DNA of 64,000 nt from Plantibacter sp. PA-3-X8. GTDB taxonomy: Bacteria; Actinomycetota; Actinomycetes; Actinomycetales; Microbacteriaceae. Every line of letters begins with the position of its first letter. Within the stretch, counting starts at the first letter, position 1. Of the stretch, positions 7,760-14,843 are shown in pieces. The position numbers and the translations under genes are program-made. Location: contig NZ_CP033107.1 in assembly GCF_003856975.1 (NCBI RefSeq), forward strand, positions 1,240,001 to 1,304,000. Reading direction: 5' to 3'. The notes below the pieces were generated by a model, which was given only the letters and a program-made list of their open reading frames with translations, had not been told where the DNA came from and made no database searches.

Positions 7760-8434
7760 TCAGGAGGCGAGCAGGCGGGGAGCGAGGTCCGCGATGCGGC
7801 GCTCCAGTTCGGTGTAGGCGGCGTCGAACGCGGCATCGGTGCCGGCGCGTACCGGGTCGGGGATCGACCAGTGCAGATCGCCCGTGACGCCGATCTCCTC
7901 GTGCGCGTTATCGCAGACCGTGATGACGAAGTCCCCATCACCCAGCACCGCGTCCAATGCGCTCGGCGCACTCGACGGGAGGGCGAGCTGGTGGCGTGCG
8001 GCAGCAGCGATCGCGCCAGGGGCGATCTGTTCGGCCGGGTGGGTGCCACCGGAGGCGACGGGGATGGTGCTCTGCCGCGCCCAGAGGGCGGCGGCGAGTT
8101 GTGAGCGTGCAGAGTTCGCGGAGCACACGAACACGACTCGGCTGGCCGTGCCTGCAGCGCCGGGCATCAGGCCGTCGAACTCGCCAGGGGTGAGGTGGAC
8201 GTAGCTGCGTCGCTTGTCGCCTTCGGACGTCGTGCGGGTGATCATGCCGACGGATTCGAGAACGTTCAGGTGGTGCGTGAGCAGGTTACCCGGCGTGCCG
8301 AGTGCGACCCGGATCTCCGTCGGGGACAGGTCACCCAACGTCAGCAGATCGATCATCTGTAGGCGCGTGGGATCGCTCAGCGCGGCGTGCTTCGCAGCCC
8401 GCGCTTCGACCACTTCAGTTCGTTCGACGTTCAT
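7760..8434 (-). CDS. ArsR-ArsC fusion: winged-helix regulator joined to an arsenate-reductase-type phosphatase domain
   Basis: 224 residues. Residues 12-90 form an ArsR-type winged helix (SDPTRLQMIDLL, then TPGNLLTHHLNVLE). Residues 98-224 form a low-molecular-weight phosphatase/ArsC domain with the catalytic loop VCSANSARSQ (C104), a second cysteine C174 (ITVCDN) and the LHWSIPDP motif typical of arsenate reductases. The regulator half has no cysteine, so metal sensing must be unusual or lie in the reductase half. The ATG lies next to an AT-rich dyad (8439-8448). It is cotranscribed with arsC and divergent from the aquaporin. Confidence 0.88.
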   Translation of the reverse strand: MNVERTEVVEARAAKHAALSDPTRLQMIDLLTLGDLSPTEIRVALGTPGNLLTHHLNVLESVGMITRTTSEGDKRRSYVHLTPGEFDGLMPGAAGTASRVVFVCSANSARSQLAAALWARQSTIPVASGGTHPAEQIAPGAIAAAARHQLALPSSAPSALDAVLGDGDFVITVCDNAHEEIGVTGDLHWSIPDPVRAGTDAAFDAAYTELERRIADLAPRLLAS

Positions 8435-8438
8435 TGGT

Positions 8439-8448
8439 TCAATATTGA
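8439..8448. promoter_or_regulatory. ArsR-type operator dyad between the ArsR-ArsC fusion and the aquaporin gene
   Basis: TCAATATTGA, a perfect 10-bp AT-rich palindrome, lies 4 bp before the fusion-gene start. A wider inverted pair, ACTTCAGT (8412-8419) and ACTGAAGT (8448-8455), surrounds it. The position covers both divergent promoters. Confidence 0.55.
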
Positions 8449-8482
8449 CTGAAGTAACTTTGTGAGTCAAGATGATGCCGCC

Positions 8483-9238
8483 ATGAACCCATCGAATCCC
8501 GCTCCCATCCCGGTCCGACCGCATCTGCTGCGTCGGATGCTTGCCGAGTTCGTCGGCACCGGACTCCTGGTGGCGATCGTCGTCGGCTCCGGGATCATGG
8601 CGCAACGACTGTCCCCGGATGACGTCGGGCTGCAGCTGCTGCAGAACAGCCTGACGACCGCGCTCGGGCTCGCCGTGCTGATCCTCACCCTGGTCCCGGT
8701 CTCCGGCGCACACTTCAACCCGGTGGTGTCACTCGTGGACTGGTGGGTGAGCCGCGGCACCCCGCACGGTCTGCCGGTGCGCGACGTCGCGCCGTATGTG
8801 GCCGCGCAGATCGTTGGCGGAATCGCTGGCACCGTACTGGCCGGGGCGATGTTCGGCACAGCACCAGTGCTCTCCACGACGGACCGGGCGAGCGCTGAGA
8901 CGTTGCTCGGTGAGGTCGTCGCGGCTGCCGGGCTCATCCTGGTGATCTTCGCCCTAGCTCGCTCCGGGAAGGGCGCGGTGACCGCGGCCGCGGTCGGTGG
9001 CTACATCGGGGCGGCGTACTGGTTCACCAGCTCGACGTCGTTCGCGAACCCGGCCGTGACGATCGCCCGCATGTTCACCGACACCTTCGCCGGGATCGCC
9101 CCGGCCTCGGTCGGCCCGTTCATCCTCGCGCAACTCATCGGCGCGACCCTTGGGGTCGGCCTGGTGCTCGTGCTCTATCCGACTCCCGCGCGCAGCACCG
9201 CTGCGGCCGTGGCTCCACAACCTGCAGCTCAGCTCTGA
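8483..9238 (+). CDS. aqpS: Arsenic-island aquaporin (AqpS-like MIP channel)
   Basis: A 251-residue six-helix channel with the two MIP half-helix motifs, NPV at 79-81 (HFNPVVS) and NPA at 189-191 (FANPAVT). In Sinorhizobium an ars operon without an ArsB/Acr3 pump uses AqpS to let As(III) leave down its gradient. No ArsB or Acr3 is present in this island either, so the same role is likely. The start may be ATG 8483 or GTG 8462; neither has a convincing ribosome site. It is followed after 11 bp by an FAD reductase, probably in one transcript. Confidence 0.85.
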   Translation: MNPSNPAPIPVRPHLLRRMLAEFVGTGLLVAIVVGSGIMAQRLSPDDVGLQLLQNSLTTALGLAVLILTLVPVSGAHFNPVVSLVDWWVSRGTPHGLPVRDVAPYVAAQIVGGIAGTVLAGAMFGTAPVLSTTDRASAETLLGEVVAAAGLILVIFALARSGKGAVTAAAVGGYIGAAYWFTSSTSFANPAVTIARMFTDTFAGIAPASVGPFILAQLIGATLGVGLVLVLYPTPARSTAAAVAPQPAAQL

Positions 9239-9249
9239 AAGGCACCCTC

Positions 9250-10629
9250 ATGCATCTCGCAGTCATCGGCGGCAGTGACGCCGGTATCTCCACCGCCCTC
9301 CGCGCCCGGGAGCTCGACCCCTCCGTGGACGTGACGGTGATCGTCGCTGACGCCTACCCGAACTTCTCCATCTGCGGCATCCCCTACTACTTCTCCCGCG
9401 AGGTCCAGCCCTGGCAGTCCCTCGCGCACCGCACCCACGCCGACCTCGAAGCCACCGGCATGAACCTGCGCTTGAACACGCTTGCGACCGGTATCGATGT
9501 CGCCGGCCAGCGCCTCACCGTCCGCGACGAACACGGGACGGAGTCGACCATCGCCTACGACGAACTCATGGTCGGCACCGGAGCCTCACCCTCCACCGCC
9601 GGCATCACCGGCCTCGACCAGCTCGGCCCCGCAGACGGCGTGCATCTGCTGCACTCGATGGGCGACACCTTCGCCCTCGAGCACTACCTGGACACCCACC
9701 AGCCGGAGACCGCGATCATCGTCGGTGCCGGGTACGTGGGCCTGGAAATGGCCGAAGCCCTCACCGTCCGCGGCCTCCAGGTCACCCAGCTGCAGCGCGG
9801 CCCCGAAGTGCTCTCCACCCTCGACCCAGAACTCGGTTCCCTCGTCCACGACGAACTCACCCGCCACGGCGTGAACGTCATCACCGACACCCGCGTGGAG
9901 CACCTCAGCAAGACGAACAGTGGTCTCGCCGTGACCGGCCTGCAGGACGGACGGCCGTTCGAGCGCAGCGCCGAGCTCGTGCTCGTCGTCGTCGGCGTCC
10001 GGCCGAACACGAGCCTGCTCACGGAGGCCGGCGCTGCAACTGGGCCGGGTGGTGCGGTGGTCGTCGACGAGCAGATGCGCACCGGCCTGCCGCACGTCTG
10101 GGCGGCGGGCGACGGCATCGTCACCCACCACCGCCTGCTGGGCGTCACGTATCTGCCGCTCGGCACGACGTCGCACAAGCAGGGCCGGGTCGCTGGCGAG
10201 AACGCGATCGGCGGCAACACCCGCTTCGCCGGCAGCCTCGGCACCCAAGTGGTGAAGGTCTTCGACCTGGTTGCCGCTCGCACCGGGCTCCGTGACCACG
10301 AAGCGGTCGCGGCCGGATACACGCCGCACAGCTCCACGGCGATCGCGGACGACCACAAGGCCTACTACCCGGGCGCAACACCGATCAGCATCCGCATCAC
10401 CGGAGCGACCGACAGCGGGCTGTTGCTCGGTGCGCAGCTCGTCGGCACCCGCGGCGCGGAGATCGCGAAACGCGTCGACACCTACGCCACCGCCCTGCAC
10501 CACGGCATGACGGTTGACGCGATGAGCGACCTTGACCTCTCGTACACGCCGCCACTCGGCTCCCCGTGGGACGCCGTGCAGGTCGCGACACAGGCATGGA
10601 GCCGGAGTCTCAAAGTCCTGAACGGTTAG
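9250..10629 (+). CDS. FAD/NAD(P)-dependent pyridine nucleotide-disulfide oxidoreductase (CoA-disulfide reductase/Nox-like)
   Basis: 459 residues: FAD motif GGSDAG (7-12), the single redox cysteine C42 in SICGIPYY (the CoADR/NADH oxidase/persulfide reductase signature), an NAD motif GAGYVGLE (about 159) and a C-terminal dimerisation domain. Such enzymes reduce small disulfides or polysulfides, or oxygen to water. Its place directly behind the aquaporin suggests a role in arsenic handling, perhaps thiol regeneration, but the substrate is unknown. AAAGG lies 8 bases before the ATG. A strong hairpin follows 28 bp after the stop. Confidence 0.8.
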   Translation: MHLAVIGGSDAGISTALRARELDPSVDVTVIVADAYPNFSICGIPYYFSREVQPWQSLAHRTHADLEATGMNLRLNTLATGIDVAGQRLTVRDEHGTESTIAYDELMVGTGASPSTAGITGLDQLGPADGVHLLHSMGDTFALEHYLDTHQPETAIIVGAGYVGLEMAEALTVRGLQVTQLQRGPEVLSTLDPELGSLVHDELTRHGVNVITDTRVEHLSKTNSGLAVTGLQDGRPFERSAELVLVVVGVRPNTSLLTEAGAATGPGGAVVVDEQMRTGLPHVWAAGDGIVTHHRLLGVTYLPLGTTSHKQGRVAGENAIGGNTRFAGSLGTQVVKVFDLVAARTGLRDHEAVAAGYTPHSSTAIADDHKAYYPGATPISIRITGATDSGLLLGAQLVGTRGAEIAKRVDTYATALHHGMTVDAMSDLDLSYTPPLGSPWDAVQVATQAWSRSLKVLNG

Positions 10630-10647
10630 GAGGCCGCCGGCTGCTCC

Positions 10648-10686
10648 GACGACGAGGCGACCGCACATGCGCTCAGCAGAGGAGCG
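10648..10686. repeat. Right copy of the 39-bp direct repeat bracketing the arsenic island
   Basis: Matches 4939-4977 at 36 of 39 positions, same orientation. Read on the minus strand it still encodes MCGRLVV, the start of a SRAP protein, and then departs from the gene. This looks like the severed original 5' end of the SRAP gene, now separated from its body by the 5.7-kb arsenic block. Confidence 0.75.
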
Positions 10687-10698
10687 CATGTGCGGTCG
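10658..10698. terminator. 17-bp perfect hairpin between the arsenic island and terC
   Basis: CGACCGCACATGCGCTC (10658-10674) and its exact complement (10682-10698) flank the loop AGCAGAG. It lies between two convergent stops (10629 and 10707) and could stop transcription from both sides, although no T-run follows. The left arm is part of the SRAP-start repeat, so the palindrome may originally have been a regulatory or recombination site at that gene's start. Confidence 0.65.
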
Positions 10699-10706
10699 GT
10701 CGACCC

Positions 10707-11690
10707 CTACCGCTCGAGGCCCGCTCGTGCGTCGCGGCGGGTCTTCGCGAGCGAGGCCACCGTCGCCACGGTGATGGTCGCGGCGATGAAGAGCAGCGAG
10801 AACCAGATCGGGATGTCGGGGATCCAGTCGATGTGCTGACCGCCGTTGATGAACGGCAGCTCGTTCACGTGGAGGGCGTGGAACACGAGCTTCACGCCGA
10901 TGAAGGCGAGGATGACGGCGAGCCCCTGGGCGAGGTAGACGAGGCGTTCCAGCAGACCACCGATGAGGAAGAACAGCTGGCGGAGGCCCATCAGGGCGAA
11001 GGCGTTCGCGGTGAACACGATGTACGCCTGCTCGGTGAGGCCGTAGATCGCGGGGATCGAGTCGACCGCGAACACGAGGTCGACGAACCCGATCGCGACG
11101 ATCGTCAGCAGCATCGGCGTGAAGAAGCGCTTGCCGTCGATCCTCACCGAGAGTCGGTCACCGTGATAGGTGTCGGTGATCGGGAGGATGCGGCGGGCGA
11201 ATCCCACGACCTTGCCGTTGGCCGGGTCGCTCTCGTGGCTGCCGAATGCTTGGCGGTACGCGAGGAACAGCAGCAGCGCGCCCATCAGGTAGAAGATCCA
11301 GGAGTAGTTCTCGATGAGTGCGGCGCCGACGGCGATGAACGCGCCGCGCATGATGAGCGCGATGATGATGCCGATCATCAGCACCTTCTGCTGGTACGCC
11401 TTCGGGACGGCGAACCCGGCCATGACGATGAGGAAGACGAACAGGTTGTCGATCGACAGCGCCTTCTCGGTCAGGTACCCGGCGAAGTACTCGCCGCCGT
11501 ACGTCCAGCCGGAGACGAGGCCGATGCCGACGCCGAACAGCAGGGCGAGGCTGACGTAGAAGATCGACCAGCGTGCCGACTCGGCGATCGTCGGTTCGTG
11601 GGGCTTCCGCACGTGCGCGAAGAACTCGTAGACGAAGAAGAGGATCGTGACACCGATGGTGATGATCCAGATCAGCGGGGTGACGGCCAT
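10707..11690 (-). CDS. terC: TerC/Alx family membrane protein (manganese-linked metal exporter type)
   Basis: A 327-residue polytopic membrane protein with about nine hydrophobic segments and the family's acidic membrane motifs (EKALSIDNLFVF about 77-88, and FVDLVFAVDSIPA about 190). TerC/Alx proteins are implicated in Mn2+ export and metalation of secreted enzymes; older names refer to tellurite. The ATG follows GGAG by 5 bases. A 5' leader of about 150 nt carries a yybP-ykoY-type Mn2+ riboswitch (11731-11837), the usual control of this family. A separate terD lies at 25.5 kb. Confidence 0.92.
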   Translation of the reverse strand: MAVTPLIWIITIGVTILFFVYEFFAHVRKPHEPTIAESARWSIFYVSLALLFGVGIGLVSGWTYGGEYFAGYLTEKALSIDNLFVFLIVMAGFAVPKAYQQKVLMIGIIIALIMRGAFIAVGAALIENYSWIFYLMGALLLFLAYRQAFGSHESDPANGKVVGFARRILPITDTYHGDRLSVRIDGKRFFTPMLLTIVAIGFVDLVFAVDSIPAIYGLTEQAYIVFTANAFALMGLRQLFFLIGGLLERLVYLAQGLAVILAFIGVKLVFHALHVNELPFINGGQHIDWIPDIPIWFSLLFIAATITVATVASLAKTRRDARAGLER

Positions 11691-11730
11691 GGTGGCTCCA
11701 GGGGCTCGAGGACGGGACTCCGACGCGATG

Positions 11731-11837
11731 GTCGGAACACGGTCTTCTCCACTCTCGATGAGAGCCGACACCCCGGGACCCGATGGCGGATCCGTACTGA
11801 CGAGCATGTCGCGAAGGAGTACTCCCCCTGCTCCGAC
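11731..11837 (-). ncRNA. yybP-ykoY family Mn2+ riboswitch in the terC leader
   Basis: Read on the minus strand, 107 nt closed by a helix GTCGGA (5') / TCCGAC (3'). Inside, in order, are the conserved elements of the class: GGGGGAGTA (loop L1), CTCGTCAGTACGG, the helix segment GTCGGCTCTC pairing with GAGAGT, and AGAAGACC (loop L3). These align with the Lactococcus aptamer (GGGGAGUA, CGUCAA, ACCGGCUUUG, AGCAAGACC). Mn2+ bound between L1 and L3 normally raises expression of the downstream exporter. It ends about 40 nt before the terC ATG, room for a switch that frees the ribosome site. Confidence 0.83.
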
Positions 11838-11877
11838 AAGTGTAGGTCAGGGGGTGGACGGGGTACCTGGGAATTCG

Positions 11878-11971
11878 CCCTTCGACAGGCTCAGGGACCG
11901 GGATGGGGCTGAGGGACCGGTGTGGGGCAGGGGCCGGCTGAGGCTCAGGGACCGGAGGTGCTCAGGGGACG
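11878..11971. repeat. Intergenic tandem copies of a GCTCAGGGACCGG-type repeat
   Basis: Between terC's leader and the lacI stop, the 13-mer GCTSAGGGACCGG occurs at 11889-11901, 11908-11920 and 11943-11955, with a partial fourth copy running into the lacI stop. The first copy is preceded by CCCTTCGACAG, giving the CCTTCGACAGGCTCAGGGACC element that recurs between genes in many actinobacteria. It folds into CCCT...AGGG stems and may act as a terminator; otherwise its role is unknown. Confidence 0.6.
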
Positions 11972-12999
11972 TCGACCCGGCGCCTCGCCAAGCGCTCGGC
12001 GTTCGCCGTCGCCGTGGAGTCGCGCAGGATCAGCTCCGGTACCGAGGGTGGCACCGCTCCCGGGGGTTCTCCGTTGACGTGGTCGAGCAGGGTCGCGAGC
12101 AGCGTCCGGCCGACCTGTTCGAAGTCCTGCCGCACGGTGGTGAGCGGCGGCGAGAGGTGCTCCGCCTCGGGGATGTCGTCGAACCCCACGACGCTGAAGT
12201 CGAGCGGGACCCGGAGTCCGCGTTCGGTGAGCGAGTGCATGAGCCCGAGAGCCATCTGGTCGTTGGCGGCGAACACCGCGGTGACCTCGTCGTCCAGCTG
12301 ACGGCCGAGAGCGTATCCGGAGGTCGGCGTCCAGTCGCCGGTCCCGACGACCTGAGCGACGAGACCCGCGGTGGCGAGTTCGTCTCGCCAGCCGCGCTCG
12401 CGCTCGCGGGCGTCGATCGCGTCCGGTGGTCCGGCGAGGTGCCCGATGCGCCGGTGGCCGAGCCCGATGAGATGGGCGGTCGCGGCACGCGCGCCGGCGT
12501 ACTGGTCGACGCCGACGGTGACCATACCTGCACGTGGCGTGGCGTGCAGGGCCACGAGCGGCACGCTGAGTTCCATCCCCGCCACGATGTCGGTGACCCC
12601 CTCGCGTGCGCTGATCACGGCGATCCCCTCGACGTTCTGGCGCAGGAACCCCTCGACCGCTGCACGCGCGGAACCCGGGTCGCTGTCCACCATGTTCGCG
12701 GTGAAGACCGACCAGCGGGCGTCGCGGGCCGCGGCGTTGAAGTGCAGGACCGAGGACGAGGGCCCGAACTCGGTGCCGCCGGTGGCGATGAGGCCGATGG
12801 TCCGGGATCGCTTCGTGACGAGCGTCCGGGCGGCGGGGGAGGGGACGTAGCGCAGCTGCTTGATCGCTTCGTCGACCCGCGCCTTCGTCGCCGGGCGCAC
12901 GTTCGGGAGGTCGTTGAGCACCCGTGAGACGGTCTGGTGCGAGACCCCCGCGAGCCGCGCGACGTCGAAGATCGTCGCATGACGGGACGGCTCAGCCAC
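11962..12999 (-). CDS. LacI family regulator of the furanose/arabinan locus
   Basis: 345 residues: N-terminal LacI helix-turn-helix (TIFDVARLAGVSHQTVSRVLN, about 9-29), hinge AARTLVTKRS, and a periplasmic-binding-protein-like ligand domain ending at about 335. The GTG start overlaps the end of the upstream ATPase gene by 8 bp, so the two are cotranscribed. Two matching LacI-type sites (14674, 14740) flank the divergent transport promoter, making this the probable repressor of that operon with an arabinose-related sugar as inducer (inferred). Confidence 0.88.
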   Translation of the reverse strand: MAEPSRHATIFDVARLAGVSHQTVSRVLNDLPNVRPATKARVDEAIKQLRYVPSPAARTLVTKRSRTIGLIATGGTEFGPSSSVLHFNAAARDARWSVFTANMVDSDPGSARAAVEGFLRQNVEGIAVISAREGVTDIVAGMELSVPLVALHATPRAGMVTVGVDQYAGARAATAHLIGLGHRRIGHLAGPPDAIDARERERGWRDELATAGLVAQVVGTGDWTPTSGYALGRQLDDEVTAVFAANDQMALGLMHSLTERGLRVPLDFSVVGFDDIPEAEHLSPPLTTVRQDFEQVGRTLLATLLDHVNGEPPGAVPPSVPELILRDSTATANAERLARRRVDVP

Positions 13000-14575
13000 G
13001 CGGTCCCCTCTCGTCGTCGGCGGTCGTGATCGGTTCCGGCGGGGCCTCGTCCGGCCCCTCCGAGATCGCGGCCAGCAGCTTCGAGACGGTGAGGTCGTAG
13101 TTCGGGAGGTCGGCGACCTTCCGTCGGTCGCGCAGCACGGCGATCCGGTGGCTGATGCGCAGGACCTCCTCGAGTTCGGCTGAGATGAACACGACCGACA
13201 GACCGTTCTCGGCGAGCCGGGTCACGAGCTTCTGGATCTCGGCCTTGGCGCCGATGTCGATGCCTCGGGTCGGTTCATCGAGCACGAGCAGCCGAGGAGC
13301 GAGCGCGAGCCACCTCGCCAAGAGTACCTTCTGCTGGTTCCCGCCTGAGAGCTCCTTCATGAGGGCATCTGGATTAGCGGGTTTGATACCCATCGCCTGG
13401 ATGTAGCTCTCGGCCAGTTCGTTCTGCCGACGCAGCGGGATCCGTCTGAACCACCCGAGGTCCGCCTGGAGGGCCAGCGCGATGTTGTCGCGCAGGCTGA
13501 GGTCGCCGATGATCCCCTCGGTGCGACGGTTCTCCGACGCGTAGACGATCCGTTGCTTGAGGGCGCGACGCGGGGATCCGAGGCGGGTGGCCCTCCCGGC
13601 CACCTCCACCGAGCCGGTGTCGGCCCGGTCGACGCCGGTCAGGAGTCTGGCGAGCTCCGTCCGTCCTGAGCCGAGCAGGCCGGCGATGCCGACGATCTCG
13701 CCCTCGTAGACCTTCAGGTCGATCGGTTCGATCGCACCCTGGCGCCCGAGCCCGATCGCCGCGACGAACGGGTCCTCACCGTCCAGGGCGTCGCCCTCGT
13801 CGGAGGTGTCGAGCCCGCGTCGGATCTCGTCGAAGGTCGCGAGCTCCTTGCCGATCATCTTGTGGACGAGGTCGATCCGGAGCAGTTCGTGTGGGAGGTA
13901 CTCCCCGACGAGACGCCCCTCCCGCAGCACGGTGAGTCGGTCGGAGATCTCGTAGACCTGGTCGAGGAAGTGCGAGATGAAGAGGATCGCGACGCCCTCG
14001 GTCTTGAGGATCGAGATGACCCGGAACAGTTCGGTGACCTCGTCGTTGTCGAGGCTCGAGGTCGGTTCGTCGAGGACGAGCACCTTGGTGCGCACGGCGA
14101 TCGCCCGGACGATCGCGACGAGCTGCTGGATCGCCGGCGGGTGGGCGGAGAGCTGCGAGGCCGGGTCGATGTCGAGTCCGACGACGGCGAGCAGTTCGCG
14201 GGCGCGCTCGCGCATCCGCCTCCCCGAGATCCCTCCCCAGGCGTGGCGTGGTTCGCGGCCCAGGAGGATGTTCTCGGCGACGGTCAGGTTGGGGAGGAGG
14301 TTGACCTCCTGGTAGACGGTGCTGATCCCGTGCGCCTGGGCGTCGGCGACGCTCGAGAACGAGACCTCGCGTCCCTCGAGGAGGATGCTTCCGCTGTCGA
14401 TCCGATGGACCCCGGTCAGCGACTTGATCAGGGTCGACTTCCCCGCTCCGTTCTCGCCCATGAGGGAGTGGACCTCGCCGGGGAACAACCGGAGGTCGAC
14501 GTCGTCGAGCGCCTTGACACCGGGGAAGCTCACGGAGACACCGCGCAACTGCACGAGTGGCGTGGGCGAGGTCAT
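12992..14575 (-). CDS. Sugar ABC transporter ATPase, RbsA/YtfR-like (second copy, with lacI)
   Basis: A 527-residue double-ABC protein. The first half has Walker A GENGAGKST (about 37-45), Walker B VLVLDEPTS and a weak signature; the second half has GLLGSGRTE, LSGGNQQKV and LLVLDEPTRGID. It closely resembles the ATPase encoded at 15960 in the opposite direction. The ATG (MTSPTPLV) has GGAG 8 bases upstream. No permease or binding protein is encoded on this strand, so it either pairs with the divergent permeases or is a spare copy. It is transcribed ahead of lacI. Confidence 0.88.
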   Translation of the reverse strand: MTSPTPLVQLRGVSVSFPGVKALDDVDLRLFPGEVHSLMGENGAGKSTLIKSLTGVHRIDSGSILLEGREVSFSSVADAQAHGISTVYQEVNLLPNLTVAENILLGREPRHAWGGISGRRMRERARELLAVVGLDIDPASQLSAHPPAIQQLVAIVRAIAVRTKVLVLDEPTSSLDNDEVTELFRVISILKTEGVAILFISHFLDQVYEISDRLTVLREGRLVGEYLPHELLRIDLVHKMIGKELATFDEIRRGLDTSDEGDALDGEDPFVAAIGLGRQGAIEPIDLKVYEGEIVGIAGLLGSGRTELARLLTGVDRADTGSVEVAGRATRLGSPRRALKQRIVYASENRRTEGIIGDLSLRDNIALALQADLGWFRRIPLRRQNELAESYIQAMGIKPANPDALMKELSGGNQQKVLLARWLALAPRLLVLDEPTRGIDIGAKAEIQKLVTRLAENGLSVVFISAELEEVLRISHRIAVLRDRRKVADLPNYDLTVSKLLAAISEGPDEAPPEPITTADDERGPRG

Positions 14576-14673
14576 CTGCAGCTCTCCATCGAGGTGGTCG
14601 CGGCCGGGGTGTCCGCTGATCACCTGACTCTAGCGCGCACGGTGGCGCCGCCGGGAGGCCGCTCCGGAAGAAT

Positions 14674-14753
14674 TGTGAGGGCTAACATTGCCTGTTGACA
14701 ACCACTTCGAGCCGTGGCTAATGTTCAGCACAACGCAGATGTGATCGCTAACA
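14674..14753. promoter_or_regulatory. Divergent control region: LacI-type operators A and B around a TTGACA promoter
   Basis: Operator A TGTGAGGGCTAACA (14674-14687) and operator B TGTGATCGCTAACA (14740-14753) share 12 of 14 bases and lie 66 bp apart. Between them is TTGACA (14695-14700) with TAATGT (14719-14724), an 18-bp spacer, giving a start near 14731 reading into the binding-protein gene. Operator A is upstream of -35 and B just after the start, a geometry suited to repression by looping. A also lies toward the divergent ATPase/lacI side. Confidence 0.75.
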
Positions 14754-14843
14754 ATCACCGACCACCTGCGTCACCGCAGCACCACGCACGTCACATTCAC
14801 GCCGCACCCATCGTCGGGACCGCGGGTCTCAAAGAGGAGAACA

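Noticed and set aside
9586..10689. A minus-strand frame beginning MRSSAERMCGRLVV that could be read as a new SRAP-like gene
   Set aside because: Only the first seven residues resemble SRAP; the rest is antisense to the FAD reductase. It is explained as the severed repeat copy.
10566..11912. A 448-codon plus-strand frame opposite terC
   Set aside because: It covers TerC membrane motifs and the riboswitch; its translation is a D/E/R-rich artefact.
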